From Bacteroidota bacterium (GTDB lineage Bacteria; Bacteroidota; Bacteroidia; Bacteroidales; UBA10428), in the NCBI GenBank assembly GCA_024640925.1, contig JAHEEB010000008.1:1-17383 (forward strand): a stretch of DNA of 17,383 nt. Direction: 5' to 3'. This document shows, one piece after another, positions 1 to 8,907 of this stretch. The position numbers and the translations under genes were made by a program. The notes under the pieces were generated by a model, which did no database searches, was not told the origin of the DNA, and saw nothing but the letters and a program-made list of their open reading frames with translations. How positions within the stretch are numbered: the stretch's first letter is position 1; each line of letters starts with the position of its first letter.

Positions 1-1008
1 TTCTCCTATGCCTCCTGCTTTCATTTTCTTGTGGGGAATTCTTTTTATAACTTTTTTGATTTTTATCTATTGGTCAATAAATATCCTTTTACATGCATTT
101 TAAGCAGACAGTCATTTAAAATTTCGAATAAATGGAAATATTTTATAAGCTATATTATATGTATTTTACTGTTTTTTCTGATGCATTTTGCTTCAGAGCG
201 GTTGATCTTATTATTCTTTCATCAAAATGCATCGGAAAAATTAAAATATTTCGGTTTATTTAATACTCCATATAAATACATTGAATTGATGCATTTGGGA
301 ATAACTGCATTGTTTGCAATATCTTCAAATACATTAATTTTAATAATCCAGGATTTAATGCTCCTCAGAGAAAACAAAGCAATTATAGAATCGGAAAACT
401 CACAATTAAAAATTAAAAATATCGAGGCTACCTATCATCAATTAAAACAACAGGTAAATCCACATTTTTTGTTTAATTCATTAAGTACATTAAAGACACT
501 GATTAGTAAAGAGCCTAAAAAAGCCGAAAGTTATCTTAAAAAGCTATCCGACTTTTTAAGAGTGCCTATCACTCTAGATAATGCGAATGTTGTAAAACTA
601 AGCGATGAAATAAGATTTTGCATGGATTACCTCGAACTTCAAAAAGTAAGGTTTGGTGAAGCCCTGCAATTTAAACTATCTATACCGGAAGAAGCAGAAT
701 GTGGTTTTGTGCCATTATTCTCCGTTCAGCAATTGTTGGAAAATGCAATAAAACACAATCTATTAACTGATGAATTACCCTTGCATATTGAGATTGAATA
801 TGACAAAGGCCGGATAATCGTTCGAAACAATATTCAGGTAAAAAACACTACGGATGAATCTACCGGTATGGGATTGGTAAATTTGTCCGAACGGTATAAA
901 ATTCTTTCAGGCGACGAAGTCATTATTCAAACAAATGAGAACCATTTTTCAGTAAGTTTAAAAATATTAAGCAATGAAACTGGTCGTGAGCATAAAACTT
1001 TTTCTTAA
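1..1008 (+). CDS. LytS/YehU-type sensor histidine kinase, 5' partial
   Basis: Membrane sensor kinase of the His_kinase (PF06580) family, which autophosphorylates and passes the phosphate to a LytTR regulator such as the one encoded next. The frame is open from base 1, so the true start probably lies upstream. A GTG at 31 is only the first internal candidate, and the family usually has more membrane helices before this point. Counting from that GTG, two hydrophobic segments lie at about residues 37-63 and 86-112. A short coiled linker follows, then the hallmark NPHFLFNSL box (143-151) with the probable phosphoacceptor His145, an N-box (LLENAIKHN) and a G-box (GMGLVNLSERY). No separate sensing domain is visible, so the signal is probably sensed by the membrane part. 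It is 45 bases upstream of the response regulator and almost certainly co-transcribed with it. The family call is firm; the signal is unknown. Confidence 0.9.
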   Translation, partial: FSYASCFHFLVGNSFYNFFDFYLLVNKYPFTCILSRQSFKISNKWKYFISYIICILLFFLMHFASERLILLFFHQNASEKLKYFGLFNTPYKYIELMHLGITALFAISSNTLILIIQDLMLLRENKAIIESENSQLKIKNIEATYHQLKQQVNPHFLFNSLSTLKTLISKEPKKAESYLKKLSDFLRVPITLDNANVVKLSDEIRFCMDYLELQKVRFGEALQFKLSIPEEAECGFVPLFSVQQLLENAIKHNLLTDELPLHIEIEYDKGRIIVRNNIQVKNTTDESTGMGLVNLSERYKILSGDEVIIQTNENHFSVSLKILSNETGREHKTFS

Positions 1009-1014
1009 AAAGGT

Positions 1015-1029
1015 AACTGTATAGGTACA
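1015..1029 (+). promoter_or_regulatory. Candidate LytTR operator before the regulator gene
   Basis: AACTGTATAGGTACA lies between the kinase and regulator genes. It matches 14 of 15 bases of the sequence at 1910-1924, just before the tolC-like gene. A near-identical motif upstream of both transcription units suggests a shared binding site, most simply for the LytTR regulator encoded at 1054-1815. No binding data are available. Confidence 0.4.
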
Positions 1030-1053
1030 TCTGACAAAACATATTTTAATCAA

Positions 1054-1815
1054 ATGAAAATTGTAATTATAGAGGATGAAAAGCTTACTGCAGATGACCT
1101 GGAGGAAATTATCACAAACCTGTTGAAAGATGCATATGTAGTAAGAAAATTATATTCTGTTAAGGAAGCCATTGCCTGGTTTAGAAAAAACGAACACCCC
1201 GACCTTATATTTAGCGATATACAGCTGGGTGATGGTTTATGCTTTGATATTTTTAAAAGCCAGGCGATTTCCACTCCTGTCATATTCTGCACAGCTTACG
1301 ACGAATATGCTCTAAATGCTTTTAAAACAAATGGTATCGATTATATTTTAAAACCATTTGATGAGCAAACCATTTCAACGGCTTTGTTAAAATACAACGA
1401 GCTGAAAAGAAGATTTTCCGAAAATTCATTACGAATCGAAAATATTTTTAAGCTTTTTGAAGACCGGATGAATCAGAAAAAAGGTTCTGTTTTGGTTTAC
1501 CACAAGGATAAAATATTTCCTTTACGAATGAATGATATTGCTCTTTTTTATATTGAATATGAGATAACTCACATCATTACCTTTGAACAAAAAAATTATA
1601 CTATAAACAAAACTCTCGAAGAACTTGAGAAAATTACGGGTTCTGATTTTTACCGAGCGAACAGGCAATATCTTATAAACAGAAAAGCAATTAAAGAAGC
1701 TTCGCAATATTTCGCCCGCAAGTTATCTGTAAGCCTTACAATTTCATTTAAAGAAACAATCACTGTAAATAAAGTTAAAGTTCCGGATTTTTTGAACTGG
1801 CTCTCTGAAAGTTAG
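1054..1815 (+). CDS. LytTR-family response regulator
   Basis: Two-domain response regulator of 253 residues, the usual size for the LytR/AlgR class. The receiver domain (about 1-120) has the acidic pocket E7/D8, phosphoacceptor Asp55 (FSDIQL), Thr80 and Lys100 (KPF), so all the conserved phosphorelay residues are present. A linker of about 30 residues leads to a LytTR DNA-binding domain (about 148-250) with the typical FYRANRQYLINRKAI segment. It probably receives phosphate from the kinase just upstream and controls the adjacent efflux operon. Related 15-base motifs before this gene and before the tolC-like gene suggest autoregulation plus control of the pump. The start is the ATG at 1054, which gives a complete receiver domain. 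The family call is certain; the target operon is inferred from position and motif. Confidence 0.93.
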   Translation: MKIVIIEDEKLTADDLEEIITNLLKDAYVVRKLYSVKEAIAWFRKNEHPDLIFSDIQLGDGLCFDIFKSQAISTPVIFCTAYDEYALNAFKTNGIDYILKPFDEQTISTALLKYNELKRRFSENSLRIENIFKLFEDRMNQKKGSVLVYHKDKIFPLRMNDIALFYIEYEITHIITFEQKNYTINKTLEELEKITGSDFYRANRQYLINRKAIKEASQYFARKLSVSLTISFKETITVNKVKVPDFLNWLSES

Positions 1816-1870
1816 TTAATACAAAGGATTTTCACCCTGCGATTTGTCCATTTCGGATTCGAGTATCTTC

Positions 1871-1924
1871 ATACAGTTATGAATAACCTTCAACTTTGTT
1901 GTATCAATAAACTGTATAAGTACA
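1871..1924 (+). promoter_or_regulatory. Candidate LytTR operator/promoter region of the efflux operon
   Basis: The 115-base gap before the tolC-like gene holds ATACAGTT (1871-1878) and its exact inverse AACTGTAT (1910-1917), 31 bases apart. The right half extends to AACTGTATAAGTACA (1910-1924), nearly identical to 1015-1029. Read on the minus strand, ACAGTTTAT fits the known LytTR half-site pattern [TA][AC][CA]GTTN[AG][TG]; the plus-strand half ACAGTTATG misses at one position. The right half ends only six bases before the ATG, which would suit a repressor or an activator site overlapping the leader. Confidence 0.45.
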
Positions 1925-1930
1925 AGTAAA

Positions 1931-3256
1931 ATGACAACAAAATTGATCGCAGTTATCCTTGTAACTTTTGGAATGTTGCAAGTCTCAGCACAGGATACAA
2001 CGTTTTACCTATCGTTAAAAGAATCTTGTCGGTTGGGTATTAATAAAAATGTGAATACTCTGAATGCTGAACTTGAAAAACAGAAAGCAAACTATGAATT
2101 AAAGGTGGCCAAAAGCAAACTGTATCCGCAACTTGAGGCATATAGCACATTCAGTTACTACTATGCAATTCCAAAAATGGTCATTCCGGGTGAAATATTC
2201 GGACAAACCGGAATGATAGCTGTTGAGATAGGGACAAAATACGACTGGGCGAGCGGCTTTAAAGCATCACAAGTGCTATACAACCAAAGTTACTTTACAT
2301 CACTTAAGGTGGCACAACGAATGGAATCGATAAGTGGACTAACCCTTCAACAAAAAAAGGAAGAAATAATTTATCAGGTCTCACAAATATATTATTTGTG
2401 TCAGGCAACAAGCTATCAAGCTAATCAGTTAAAAACAACCCTGAAGAATACGGATAGTTTGCTCGTAATAGCAAGACTCCAAAGTGAAAACGGAATTATT
2501 CGTAAAGTTGATTATTCGAGGGTTTCGGTGAACAAAGCTAACCTGCAAACCCAGATTGACAACCTCGATCAGTTATACAATCAGCAGCTTGGTATGCTGA
2601 AATATCTTATTGGAATGGATATTACTGTTAAAATAGAATTATCTGATTCTTTATCTTTTTTTTCAACAGAAACGGCAACTCTACCTGATTTTAACAAAAG
2701 GGTTGAATTGCAAATCATAGATAATCAATTAGAATCTACTTCACTTGCACGCAGAATGAACCAACAATCGTACCTGCCGACTTTAACTGGTTTTGGTCAG
2801 TATTATTATGAAGGGCAGCGCAATGAGTTCGATTTTTTTGAAGGCAACGATAAATTTTATCAGGTTGGCTTAATTGGATTGAGTTTGAACATTCCCATTT
2901 TCGATGGTTTTGAAAAGCATTGCAAAACACAGCAAAAAGATATTGAATTACAACAGTTACAAAACACCCGAAAAAGCACATCTGATTTTTTATCCAAAGA
3001 ATTCGCAGATGCTTTAAGGCAATACGAGAACAGTCAAAATGCTTTGTTGCGCCAGAGAGAAAATATCAAACTGGCCGAAGAAACTTACTCAATAAGTTTA
3101 GAAGGATATAGTCAACAAACGGTACCGCTCTCCGATTTGCTAATGTCGGAGAGCAGCCTGATAGAGGCGCGACTTTCGTACTACAATGCCCTGCTTCAGT
3201 TAAAGAATGCCGAACTGGATGTTAAAAAAGCCAAAGGTGAATTACTCAAACAGTAA
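1931..3256 (+). CDS. TolC-family outer membrane efflux protein
   Basis: Outer membrane channel of a tripartite efflux pump, 441 residues, the normal length for TolC/OprM-like proteins of Bacteroidota. A signal peptide (1-20) has a hydrophobic core and a likely signal peptidase I site after VSA. The mature chain consists of two related halves rich in Leu/Gln/Asn coiled helices (about 30-230 and 240-440), as expected for the alpha-barrel with OEP repeats. The stretch LSLNIPIFDGFEKHCKTQQK is the typical strand and turn leading into the second helical hairpin. There is no lipobox cysteine after the signal, unlike NodT-type members. It is the first gene of a three-gene operon, followed after 22 bases by the fusion protein. 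The substrate of the pump cannot be read from the sequence. Confidence 0.92.
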   Translation: MTTKLIAVILVTFGMLQVSAQDTTFYLSLKESCRLGINKNVNTLNAELEKQKANYELKVAKSKLYPQLEAYSTFSYYYAIPKMVIPGEIFGQTGMIAVEIGTKYDWASGFKASQVLYNQSYFTSLKVAQRMESISGLTLQQKKEEIIYQVSQIYYLCQATSYQANQLKTTLKNTDSLLVIARLQSENGIIRKVDYSRVSVNKANLQTQIDNLDQLYNQQLGMLKYLIGMDITVKIELSDSLSFFSTETATLPDFNKRVELQIIDNQLESTSLARRMNQQSYLPTLTGFGQYYYEGQRNEFDFFEGNDKFYQVGLIGLSLNIPIFDGFEKHCKTQQKDIELQQLQNTRKSTSDFLSKEFADALRQYENSQNALLRQRENIKLAEETYSISLEGYSQQTVPLSDLLMSESSLIEARLSYYNALLQLKNAELDVKKAKGELLKQ

Positions 3257-3278
3257 GAAACAATTAAAAACAGCAGAT

Positions 3279-4340
3279 ATGAAGTCTAAAAGAATTATTA
3301 CCACGCTGATCATTGCTTTTATAGCAATAATGATTGTGTTGAGACTCGTTGCAAATAAGCAAGGATTCGAAGAACAACTCAAAACGATTTCGGAATTTAA
3401 TATAATCGTACCGGTTGACGTTGATACTGCCAAATACAAACAACAAACAAGTGATTTTTCGGTATATGGGTCTTTTCAGCCCTTTCAGGAAATTTCAGTA
3501 ACATCGGAAACCCAGGGTAAAATTGTTTCGGTTACAGCTGAAGTTGGTGATAAAGTTAATGCTGGCAAGATTCTGGCTGCTGTTGACGACGAACTTTTAA
3601 AATCTCAATTCGATTTGGCAAAATTCGACCTTGAGAGAGCGGAAAAAGATATGCAACGTTTCGAACTTCTTTCAAAAAGAGATGCAGCTACAGTGCAACA
3701 GTATGAGTCGGCAAAACAAGCATTTATCTACGCGAAATCAGCTTATTCTGCAGCCAGTATTCAGTATGAAAATGCTTTTATTAAGGCTCCTTTTAATGGT
3801 ATAATCACTAAAAGATATATCGAAAATGGCAGTTACTTGTTGCCAGGTGCTCCGGTTTTTGATTTGGTAGAAATTAATAAAGTTAAGTTTGTGACCAGGC
3901 TTACCAGTGATGAAGTTGAAAATGTAAAGGAAGGTCAACCTGTTGATATCAGTGTTGATGCCTATCCTGGAATAATTTTTAAAGGCACAATAAACACTAT
4001 TGTTGTGAAAGCTGACCTTTCCAGATGTTATGAGGTAGGAGTGTTAGTAATGAATCGTTCCGATAAATTTCTAAAACCGGGCATGTCGGGTAAAGGATTA
4101 TTTGCAGAACACTCCGACGAGAAAGTTCTTGCAATTCCTCGCAGAGCTGTTACAGGGAGCATTAAAAATCCTGAAGTATATATAGTTAAGGGCGATTCTG
4201 TTATTCGAAAAGGCATTAAAGCAGTCCCTTTAGATGATAAATATGTAGAGGTCCGCGAAGGCCTGAAAGCTGGAGATGTCGTAGTGGTATCGGGACAGAT
4301 AAACCTTGTAAATGGATCTAAAATTACATTAAACGATTAA
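3279..4340 (+). CDS. RND efflux membrane-fusion (periplasmic adaptor) protein
   Basis: HlyD/AcrA-type adaptor that bridges the inner membrane pump and the outer membrane channel. The chosen ATG at 3279 gives 353 residues beginning with an N-terminal membrane anchor (about 5-24). The frame continues upstream to 3207, but that would overlap the tolC-like gene by 50 bases and bury the anchor, so it was rejected. After the anchor come a barrel-sandwich/lipoyl half (GKIVSVTAEVGDKVNAGKIL), a helical hairpin (about 110-170), the second lipoyl half (APFNGIITKRYIENGSYLLPGAP), and a beta-barrel and membrane-proximal domain ending near KAGDVVVVSGQ. The gene ends six bases before the RND gene, so translation is probably coupled. 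Confidence 0.92.
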   Translation: MKSKRIITTLIIAFIAIMIVLRLVANKQGFEEQLKTISEFNIIVPVDVDTAKYKQQTSDFSVYGSFQPFQEISVTSETQGKIVSVTAEVGDKVNAGKILAAVDDELLKSQFDLAKFDLERAEKDMQRFELLSKRDAATVQQYESAKQAFIYAKSAYSAASIQYENAFIKAPFNGIITKRYIENGSYLLPGAPVFDLVEINKVKFVTRLTSDEVENVKEGQPVDISVDAYPGIIFKGTINTIVVKADLSRCYEVGVLVMNRSDKFLKPGMSGKGLFAEHSDEKVLAIPRRAVTGSIKNPEVYIVKGDSVIRKGIKAVPLDDKYVEVREGLKAGDVVVVSGQINLVNGSKITLND

Positions 4341-4346
4341 AAACAA

Positions 4347-7300
4347 ATGGCCATTAATATTGCAAAAATAGCGGTCAACAGGCCCACTCTTGTTGTAGTG
4401 GTTTTTACAGTGCTTATCTTTTTAGGGATAGCCAGTTATAAAAGCCTCAACTATGAGTTAGTACCAAGTTTTTCTTCACCTGTTTTTACTATTGTAACTG
4501 TTTATCCTGGCGCATCGCCGGCTGAGGTAGAGAATGGCGTAACAAAGAAACTGGAAGATGTAATTACATCTGTAGAAAATCTGGACAATATCCGTTCTTT
4601 TTCTCAGGAAGGAGTTTCAATACTGGTAGTATCATTAAAACTATCGGCTAATATAGATAATGGTATCCAGGATGCACAGCGCAGAGTGAGTGCGGCAAAA
4701 AGTTTGTTGCCTTCGGGTGTCATGGAACCTATGGTTACTAAAATTTCGATGAGTGACCTTCCAATAATGAACATTGGTGTAACGTCTGCAATTTCTCCTA
4801 CTGAGTTTTATGATTTGCTGAAGTATCGCATCCAACCTGATTTAGCCAAAATTAAGGGTGTTGGTGAAGTATCTCTGGTAGGTGGAAATGAACGTGAAAT
4901 ACGTGTGAATCTGGATGCTGAAAAGATGCAGGCATATAATCTTTCATCGTTACAGGTTTTGCAAGCCATACAATCGTCGAACCTGGAATTTCCAACAGGG
5001 AAAATTAAAAACGACGAATCGCAAATGGTTATCCGGCTTTCTGCAAAGTTTAAAACCATTGACGATATAAAAAATGTAATTATAGCCGTTGACGAGGATG
5101 GTTCAAAGGTGAAATTGAAAAATATAGCAGAAGTATTAGATACAGAAAAAGAACCTGCCATGCTTGCCCGGGTGAATGGCAAGAATTCAGTAGGGTTAAG
5201 TCTAAAACGGCAATCGGGCTCTAATACAGTTGAAGTTTGTCATCTAATAAACAATGAACTTGCAAAACTCGAAAATACCTATAAAAACTACAATCTGAAA
5301 TTTGAAGTTCCGTTTGATTCCTCGGTTTTCACCGAAAAAGCTGCTAGTTCAGTTATGCACGATTTGATGTATGCCATTATATTAGTGTCGTTGGTAATGC
5401 TTGTATTTCTTCACGGTTTGCGCAATGCGTTTATTGTGATGATAGCTATCCCAATCTCATTGATAATATCATTTTTGGGCATGTATTTACTTGGTTACAC
5501 GCTTAATATTATGACACTTGTAGCCATGTCGCTGGTTATTGGAATATTGGTGGACGATGCCATTGTGGTGTTGGAAAATATTTATCGTCATATAGAAATG
5601 GGGAAAGACAAAGTACAGGCTACGCTTGATGGCAGGTCTGAAGTTGGTTTCACAGCAGTGGCAATTACATTGGTAGATGTTGTTGTATTTTTACCTATAG
5701 GCTTGTCAAAGAGTGTAATCTCGCCCCTTATTGGCCCTTTTGCATTGGTTATTGTTGTAACAACATTGTTGAGTTTATTGGTAGCATTTACTGTTGTCCC
5801 GCTCTTAACTTCGCGTTTGGCCAAACATCAACATTTACGCAAAGAAGTACTTTCAGGCCGTTTCTTCCTGTGGTTTGAAAAACAAGTCGATAGCTTTGCT
5901 GCAGTTCTTCATAAAATACTTCTTAAGGCATTTCGTCATAAAATTGTCACCTTTATTGTAGTTACCATTCTCTTTATTGGTTCAATAGCTCTTATTCCCG
6001 CCGGTTTTGTTGGTTCCGAAGTTTTTGGTATGGGCGATGCAGGTGAATTTATGATTCAGGTTGAACTTCCGAAAGATGCTACCTTAAAAGAAACCAACCT
6101 GAAAGTATTGGAAATTGAACAACTTTTATTTACAAAACCTGAAATAAAGTCGGTTTTTACAACCGTTGGTTCTGCCAGTGCAGGAATGCTTAGCGGTGGA
6201 ACACAAAGTAATACATACAAAGCCGAAATCAATGTAAAAATGGTAGATAAAGAATTTCGCAATGTATCGGCACAAACATATTCAAATCGTATAAAAAACG
6301 AACTAAATTCAAAAATTACAGGCGTCAAAGTCAGAACAGTTTTCTTAAATCCGTTTATGGGAGGAACGGATGACAGTCCTATTCAGGTTATCGTAAAATC
6401 ATCGAATCCCGATTCGTTGAGCAAATATGGAAAACTCATAAAAAGCCTGATAGAAAAAACACCTGGAGTAAACGATGTCAATTCAACGCTTGAAGATGGC
6501 AGTAATGAAATTATTGTTGACATTGATAAAGAAAAGATGGCCGAGTTTGGTTTATCACTGGCATCTGTTGGCTCTGCGATGTCAACAGCTTTTAGTGGAA
6601 ATATTGATGCAAAATTTATGGATGGCTCGTACGAGTATGATATTGATGTGGTTTACGACGAATTTGATCGCCGTAGCATAAGGGATGTTTCAAACCTGGT
6701 ATTTATGAATTCTTTAGGACTACCGATAAAACTATCGCAGTTTGCAACAATTTACTATGGAATGGGGAGTTCAAAGCTCGAACGACACGACCGTATTTCT
6801 TGTATATCAATTGAGTCGCAGGTATTGGGCAGAGCTTCGGGCGATGTTGGCGAAGATATTAAAAATCAAATTGCAGCAATATCAATGCCTCCAGAGGTTT
6901 CCATTAGTTACGACAGCGATATGAAATTTCAGGAAGATGCTTTCGGAAGTCTTGGTTTTGCATTGCTAACGGCCATATTTTTTGTGTATTTGATTATGGT
7001 TGCTTTATACGAATCCTATTTGTATCCATTGGTAGTGCTGTTTTCGATACCGCTTGCTATTGTAGGGGCAATATTAGCGCTTGCTCTGACGAAAACAAAC
7101 TTAAGTATATTTACTATTATGGGTATTATTATGTTAGTTGGATTAGTGGCTAAAAATGCAATTTTAGTAGTTGATTTCACGAACCATCTTAAAAAAGAAG
7201 GTTATCGCACCATTCGTGCATTACTTATGGCAACACGCATAAGGTTAAGGCCTGTTTTAATGACCACAATGTCTATGATTATTGGTCTACTGCCCATAGC

Positions 7301-7478
7301 GCTTGCTTCCGGTGCGGCATCGGAATGGAAAAACGGAATTGCATGGGTGCTAATTGGCGGACTTACAAGTTCTATGCTGTTAACCCTGGTTGTTGTACCA
7401 GTCGTATATTCTATACTTGAAATGGCAAAAATTAATGTTCAGAAATGGTCCCTCAGGTTGAAACGAGTACCTGTGTAA
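4347..7478 (+). CDS. RND efflux pump inner membrane subunit (HAE1/AcrB type)
   Basis: Proton-driven resistance-nodulation-division transporter, 1043 residues, full family length. TM1 lies near 14-32 and is followed by the first periplasmic porter loop with the conserved VYPGASPAEVE stretch (52-62). TM2-TM6 cover about 335-480, then come a second porter loop and TM8-TM12 at the C-terminus. The proton relay is intact: Asp403-Asp404 in TM4 (GILVDDAIVVLENIYRH) and a Lys near 936 in TM10 (GLVAKNAILVVDF). It is the last gene of the tolC-like/adaptor/pump operon and likely acts as a homotrimer with both. The gene order and the upstream LytS/LytTR pair suggest a signal-induced export system. The exported compound is not predictable; multidrug export is only a default guess for this class. 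Confidence 0.95.
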   Translation: MAINIAKIAVNRPTLVVVVFTVLIFLGIASYKSLNYELVPSFSSPVFTIVTVYPGASPAEVENGVTKKLEDVITSVENLDNIRSFSQEGVSILVVSLKLSANIDNGIQDAQRRVSAAKSLLPSGVMEPMVTKISMSDLPIMNIGVTSAISPTEFYDLLKYRIQPDLAKIKGVGEVSLVGGNEREIRVNLDAEKMQAYNLSSLQVLQAIQSSNLEFPTGKIKNDESQMVIRLSAKFKTIDDIKNVIIAVDEDGSKVKLKNIAEVLDTEKEPAMLARVNGKNSVGLSLKRQSGSNTVEVCHLINNELAKLENTYKNYNLKFEVPFDSSVFTEKAASSVMHDLMYAIILVSLVMLVFLHGLRNAFIVMIAIPISLIISFLGMYLLGYTLNIMTLVAMSLVIGILVDDAIVVLENIYRHIEMGKDKVQATLDGRSEVGFTAVAITLVDVVVFLPIGLSKSVISPLIGPFALVIVVTTLLSLLVAFTVVPLLTSRLAKHQHLRKEVLSGRFFLWFEKQVDSFAAVLHKILLKAFRHKIVTFIVVTILFIGSIALIPAGFVGSEVFGMGDAGEFMIQVELPKDATLKETNLKVLEIEQLLFTKPEIKSVFTTVGSASAGMLSGGTQSNTYKAEINVKMVDKEFRNVSAQTYSNRIKNELNSKITGVKVRTVFLNPFMGGTDDSPIQVIVKSSNPDSLSKYGKLIKSLIEKTPGVNDVNSTLEDGSNEIIVDIDKEKMAEFGLSLASVGSAMSTAFSGNIDAKFMDGSYEYDIDVVYDEFDRRSIRDVSNLVFMNSLGLPIKLSQFATIYYGMGSSKLERHDRISCISIESQVLGRASGDVGEDIKNQIAAISMPPEVSISYDSDMKFQEDAFGSLGFALLTAIFFVYLIMVALYESYLYPLVVLFSIPLAIVGAILALALTKTNLSIFTIMGIIMLVGLVAKNAILVVDFTNHLKKEGYRTIRALLMATRIRLRPVLMTTMSMIIGLLPIALASGAASEWKNGIAWVLIGGLTSSMLLTLVVVPVVYSILEMAKINVQKWSLRLKRVPV

Positions 7479-7574
7479 ATAGGGGAAAATTATTCATTAT
7501 AAACGATAAGCTTTATCAAACAGACTTATGATTTGGAGAATTTACAGGTTTTAAAATATGCCTGATTACAGAAC

Positions 7575-7782
7575 ATGATGGTCTTATTATTGGCAGTATT
7601 CTTCTTTGTTTTAGTAGAAACCGGATCAGAACCAAAATTCTACGAAAATGGCCGGCCATGTAATAAAAAATGCCAAAAGAATATTGTCCCCCCAGACTTT
7701 AAAAATTACGCCTTGGCCGATGGATTAAGCAATTAATTCTCCAACAATCAGAGACTTACAACTTAATTTCGATTTTGGTTAA
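7575..7782 (+). pseudogene. Frameshifted stub resembling the N-terminus of a Reg_prop-type sensor
   Basis: An ATG at 7575 opens 53 codons ending at 7736. The peptide has a hydrophobic signal-like start (MMVLLLAVFFFVLV), two cysteines, and ends in FKNYALADGLSN. That ending resembles the entry into the first beta-propeller repeat of periplasmic Reg_prop hybrid two-component sensors (typically YTxADGLSNN). Skipping one base (T at 7734) continues the similarity as NSPTIRDLQLNFDFG before a stop at 7780-7782. I read this as the remnant of a sensor gene with a one-base insertion and most of its body deleted. A free-standing 53-residue small secreted peptide is the alternative. The match is from memory of the family motif only. 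Confidence 0.35.
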
Positions 7783-7864
7783 ATTTTGGTATATCCAAAT
7801 ACTGTCCGGTTAAAATTTCCAAGTTGTATTGAAGAGCCCTGTTAATTGGCCTTTTAGGTAATTT

Positions 7865-8000
7865 CGCCCCTCTGGAGCTTACGTTTAAATTTCAAGATTT
7901 TTTACCATAGTTTCGTCCTTAACAGGACTTTTATAGCCCCAGAGGGGCTAAAATATGGTAATAACCTGTAAATTACTATAAATAAAGTGCCGTAGGTACG
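7865..8000. repeat. Multi-hairpin palindromic repeat (REP-like)
   Basis: A compact set of nested inverted repeats. TTACCATA (7902-7909) pairs with TATGGTAA (7954-7961). Inside lie GTCC/GGAC (7915-7918 and 7925-7928) and the self-complementary AGCCCCAGAGGGGCT (7935-7949). A degenerate second copy of the last hairpin sits at 7865-7879. Downstream is CGTA-GG-TACG (7991-8000), and a perfect 12-base palindrome AAACTATAGTTT lies at 8011-8022. The folded shape is a stem with two arms, like REP/BIME elements mobilised by RAYT transposases. It could also serve as a bidirectional terminator between the converging pump operon and the 8086-8721 gene. Confidence 0.5.
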
Positions 8001-8085
8001 ACAGTAAAACAAACTATAGTTTTTATCGGACAACGGTGATATCCAAACAAAAAAATATGCCTGTCAATCTTTTTAGCTTTAGTGA

Positions 8086-8721
8086 TCAGTTAAAATTAAA
8101 AGGGTAGTTTATTTCTTTCAGGTCACTTTCAAGTTGTTCCCAATCTTCCAATTCGTCAACAATTGATAAAACCATCTTTTTTGTTAAAGTTTTTCCGTCA
8201 TAAATATTCTTTACAATACCAGGCGGAATACCACTTTCTTTGTAGCTTTCTTCAAAATAATCCGTTGCCCAGTCGATATATGTCTGAGGATGCCCATCGA
8301 AAATATTGAGCATTTCTTCTGAATTGTCATTGTAATTAACAAGTTGTCCGACTTGCCAGTTTTTAAGTTCGTTTGTCCATAAGCAAAATGTAGTTCCTAT
8401 AGATTTTACGGGCTCTCCATAAATAAAATCGTAAAAAATATCGGGTAATTTTGCAGTTATTTTTTCTTTATCTTGTTGGTCATACTCAATAGCAAAACCA
8501 TTAATAACACAGCCATCTTCACAAAACAGTATATGCATCTCGTCTCCCGAGCCGTTACGCATTTGAAAACATTCTTCGTTTTTATCCCACTTCGAATTGT
8601 AAGAGTAATAGCGACATTCCCATTCCGGAGAAATAATGGCATCTAAAACAGAAATAGCTTTACAAATATTCTGTAAGGTCTTTCTATCGGGCAGTAAACA
8701 GTAATTTTTAGTTGAGATCAT
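8086..8721 (-). CDS. Orphan cytoplasmic protein, unknown function
   Basis: A 211-residue soluble protein with no signal peptide or membrane segment that I do not recognise as a named family. It is acidic and rich in aromatic residues, with a central MRNGSGDEMHILFCEDGCVINGFAIEYD segment and a helical C-terminus (VDELEDWEQLESDLKEINYPF). The general look, a small single-domain protein with an NGSGDE-type turn and many Trp/Tyr residues, recalls Bacteroidota orphan and toxin-immunity proteins, but that is only an impression. It starts at the ATG at 8721, followed upstream by an AT-rich leader. It lies just outside the cassette array, on the same strand, between a palindromic repeat and degraded gene pieces. 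Its 3' end lacks the array's conserved arm. Confidence 0.7.
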   Translation of the reverse strand: MISTKNYCLLPDRKTLQNICKAISVLDAIISPEWECRYYSYNSKWDKNEECFQMRNGSGDEMHILFCEDGCVINGFAIEYDQQDKEKITAKLPDIFYDFIYGEPVKSIGTTFCLWTNELKNWQVGQLVNYNDNSEEMLNIFDGHPQTYIDWATDYFEESYKESGIPPGIVKNIYDGKTLTKKMVLSIVDELEDWEQLESDLKEINYPFNFN

Positions 8722-8907
8722 AAATTATTTATTTGCGACTGTTATTCACAATGTCTTTTTTTTTAATTCGTTTAAGTGTGACATCCCAAAACAACTATAA
8801 AAATAAACTATTGTAATGAAATATCTCTATGGAATTTATTTAGCTTTTCGATTAGTTGAAAAAGTATTGGAATCAGGGTTAAATGATTTTGTGAATTTTT
8901 ACAGATT

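Noticed and set aside
3207..3278. Longer start for the membrane-fusion protein at 3207
   Set aside because: It overlaps the tolC-like gene by 50 bases and adds 24 charged residues before the membrane anchor. The ATG at 3279 gives a normal N-terminus.
4808..5182. 124-codon minus-strand open frame inside the RND gene
   Set aside because: It is antisense to a strongly conserved RND coding sequence, and the peptide has no recognisable features.
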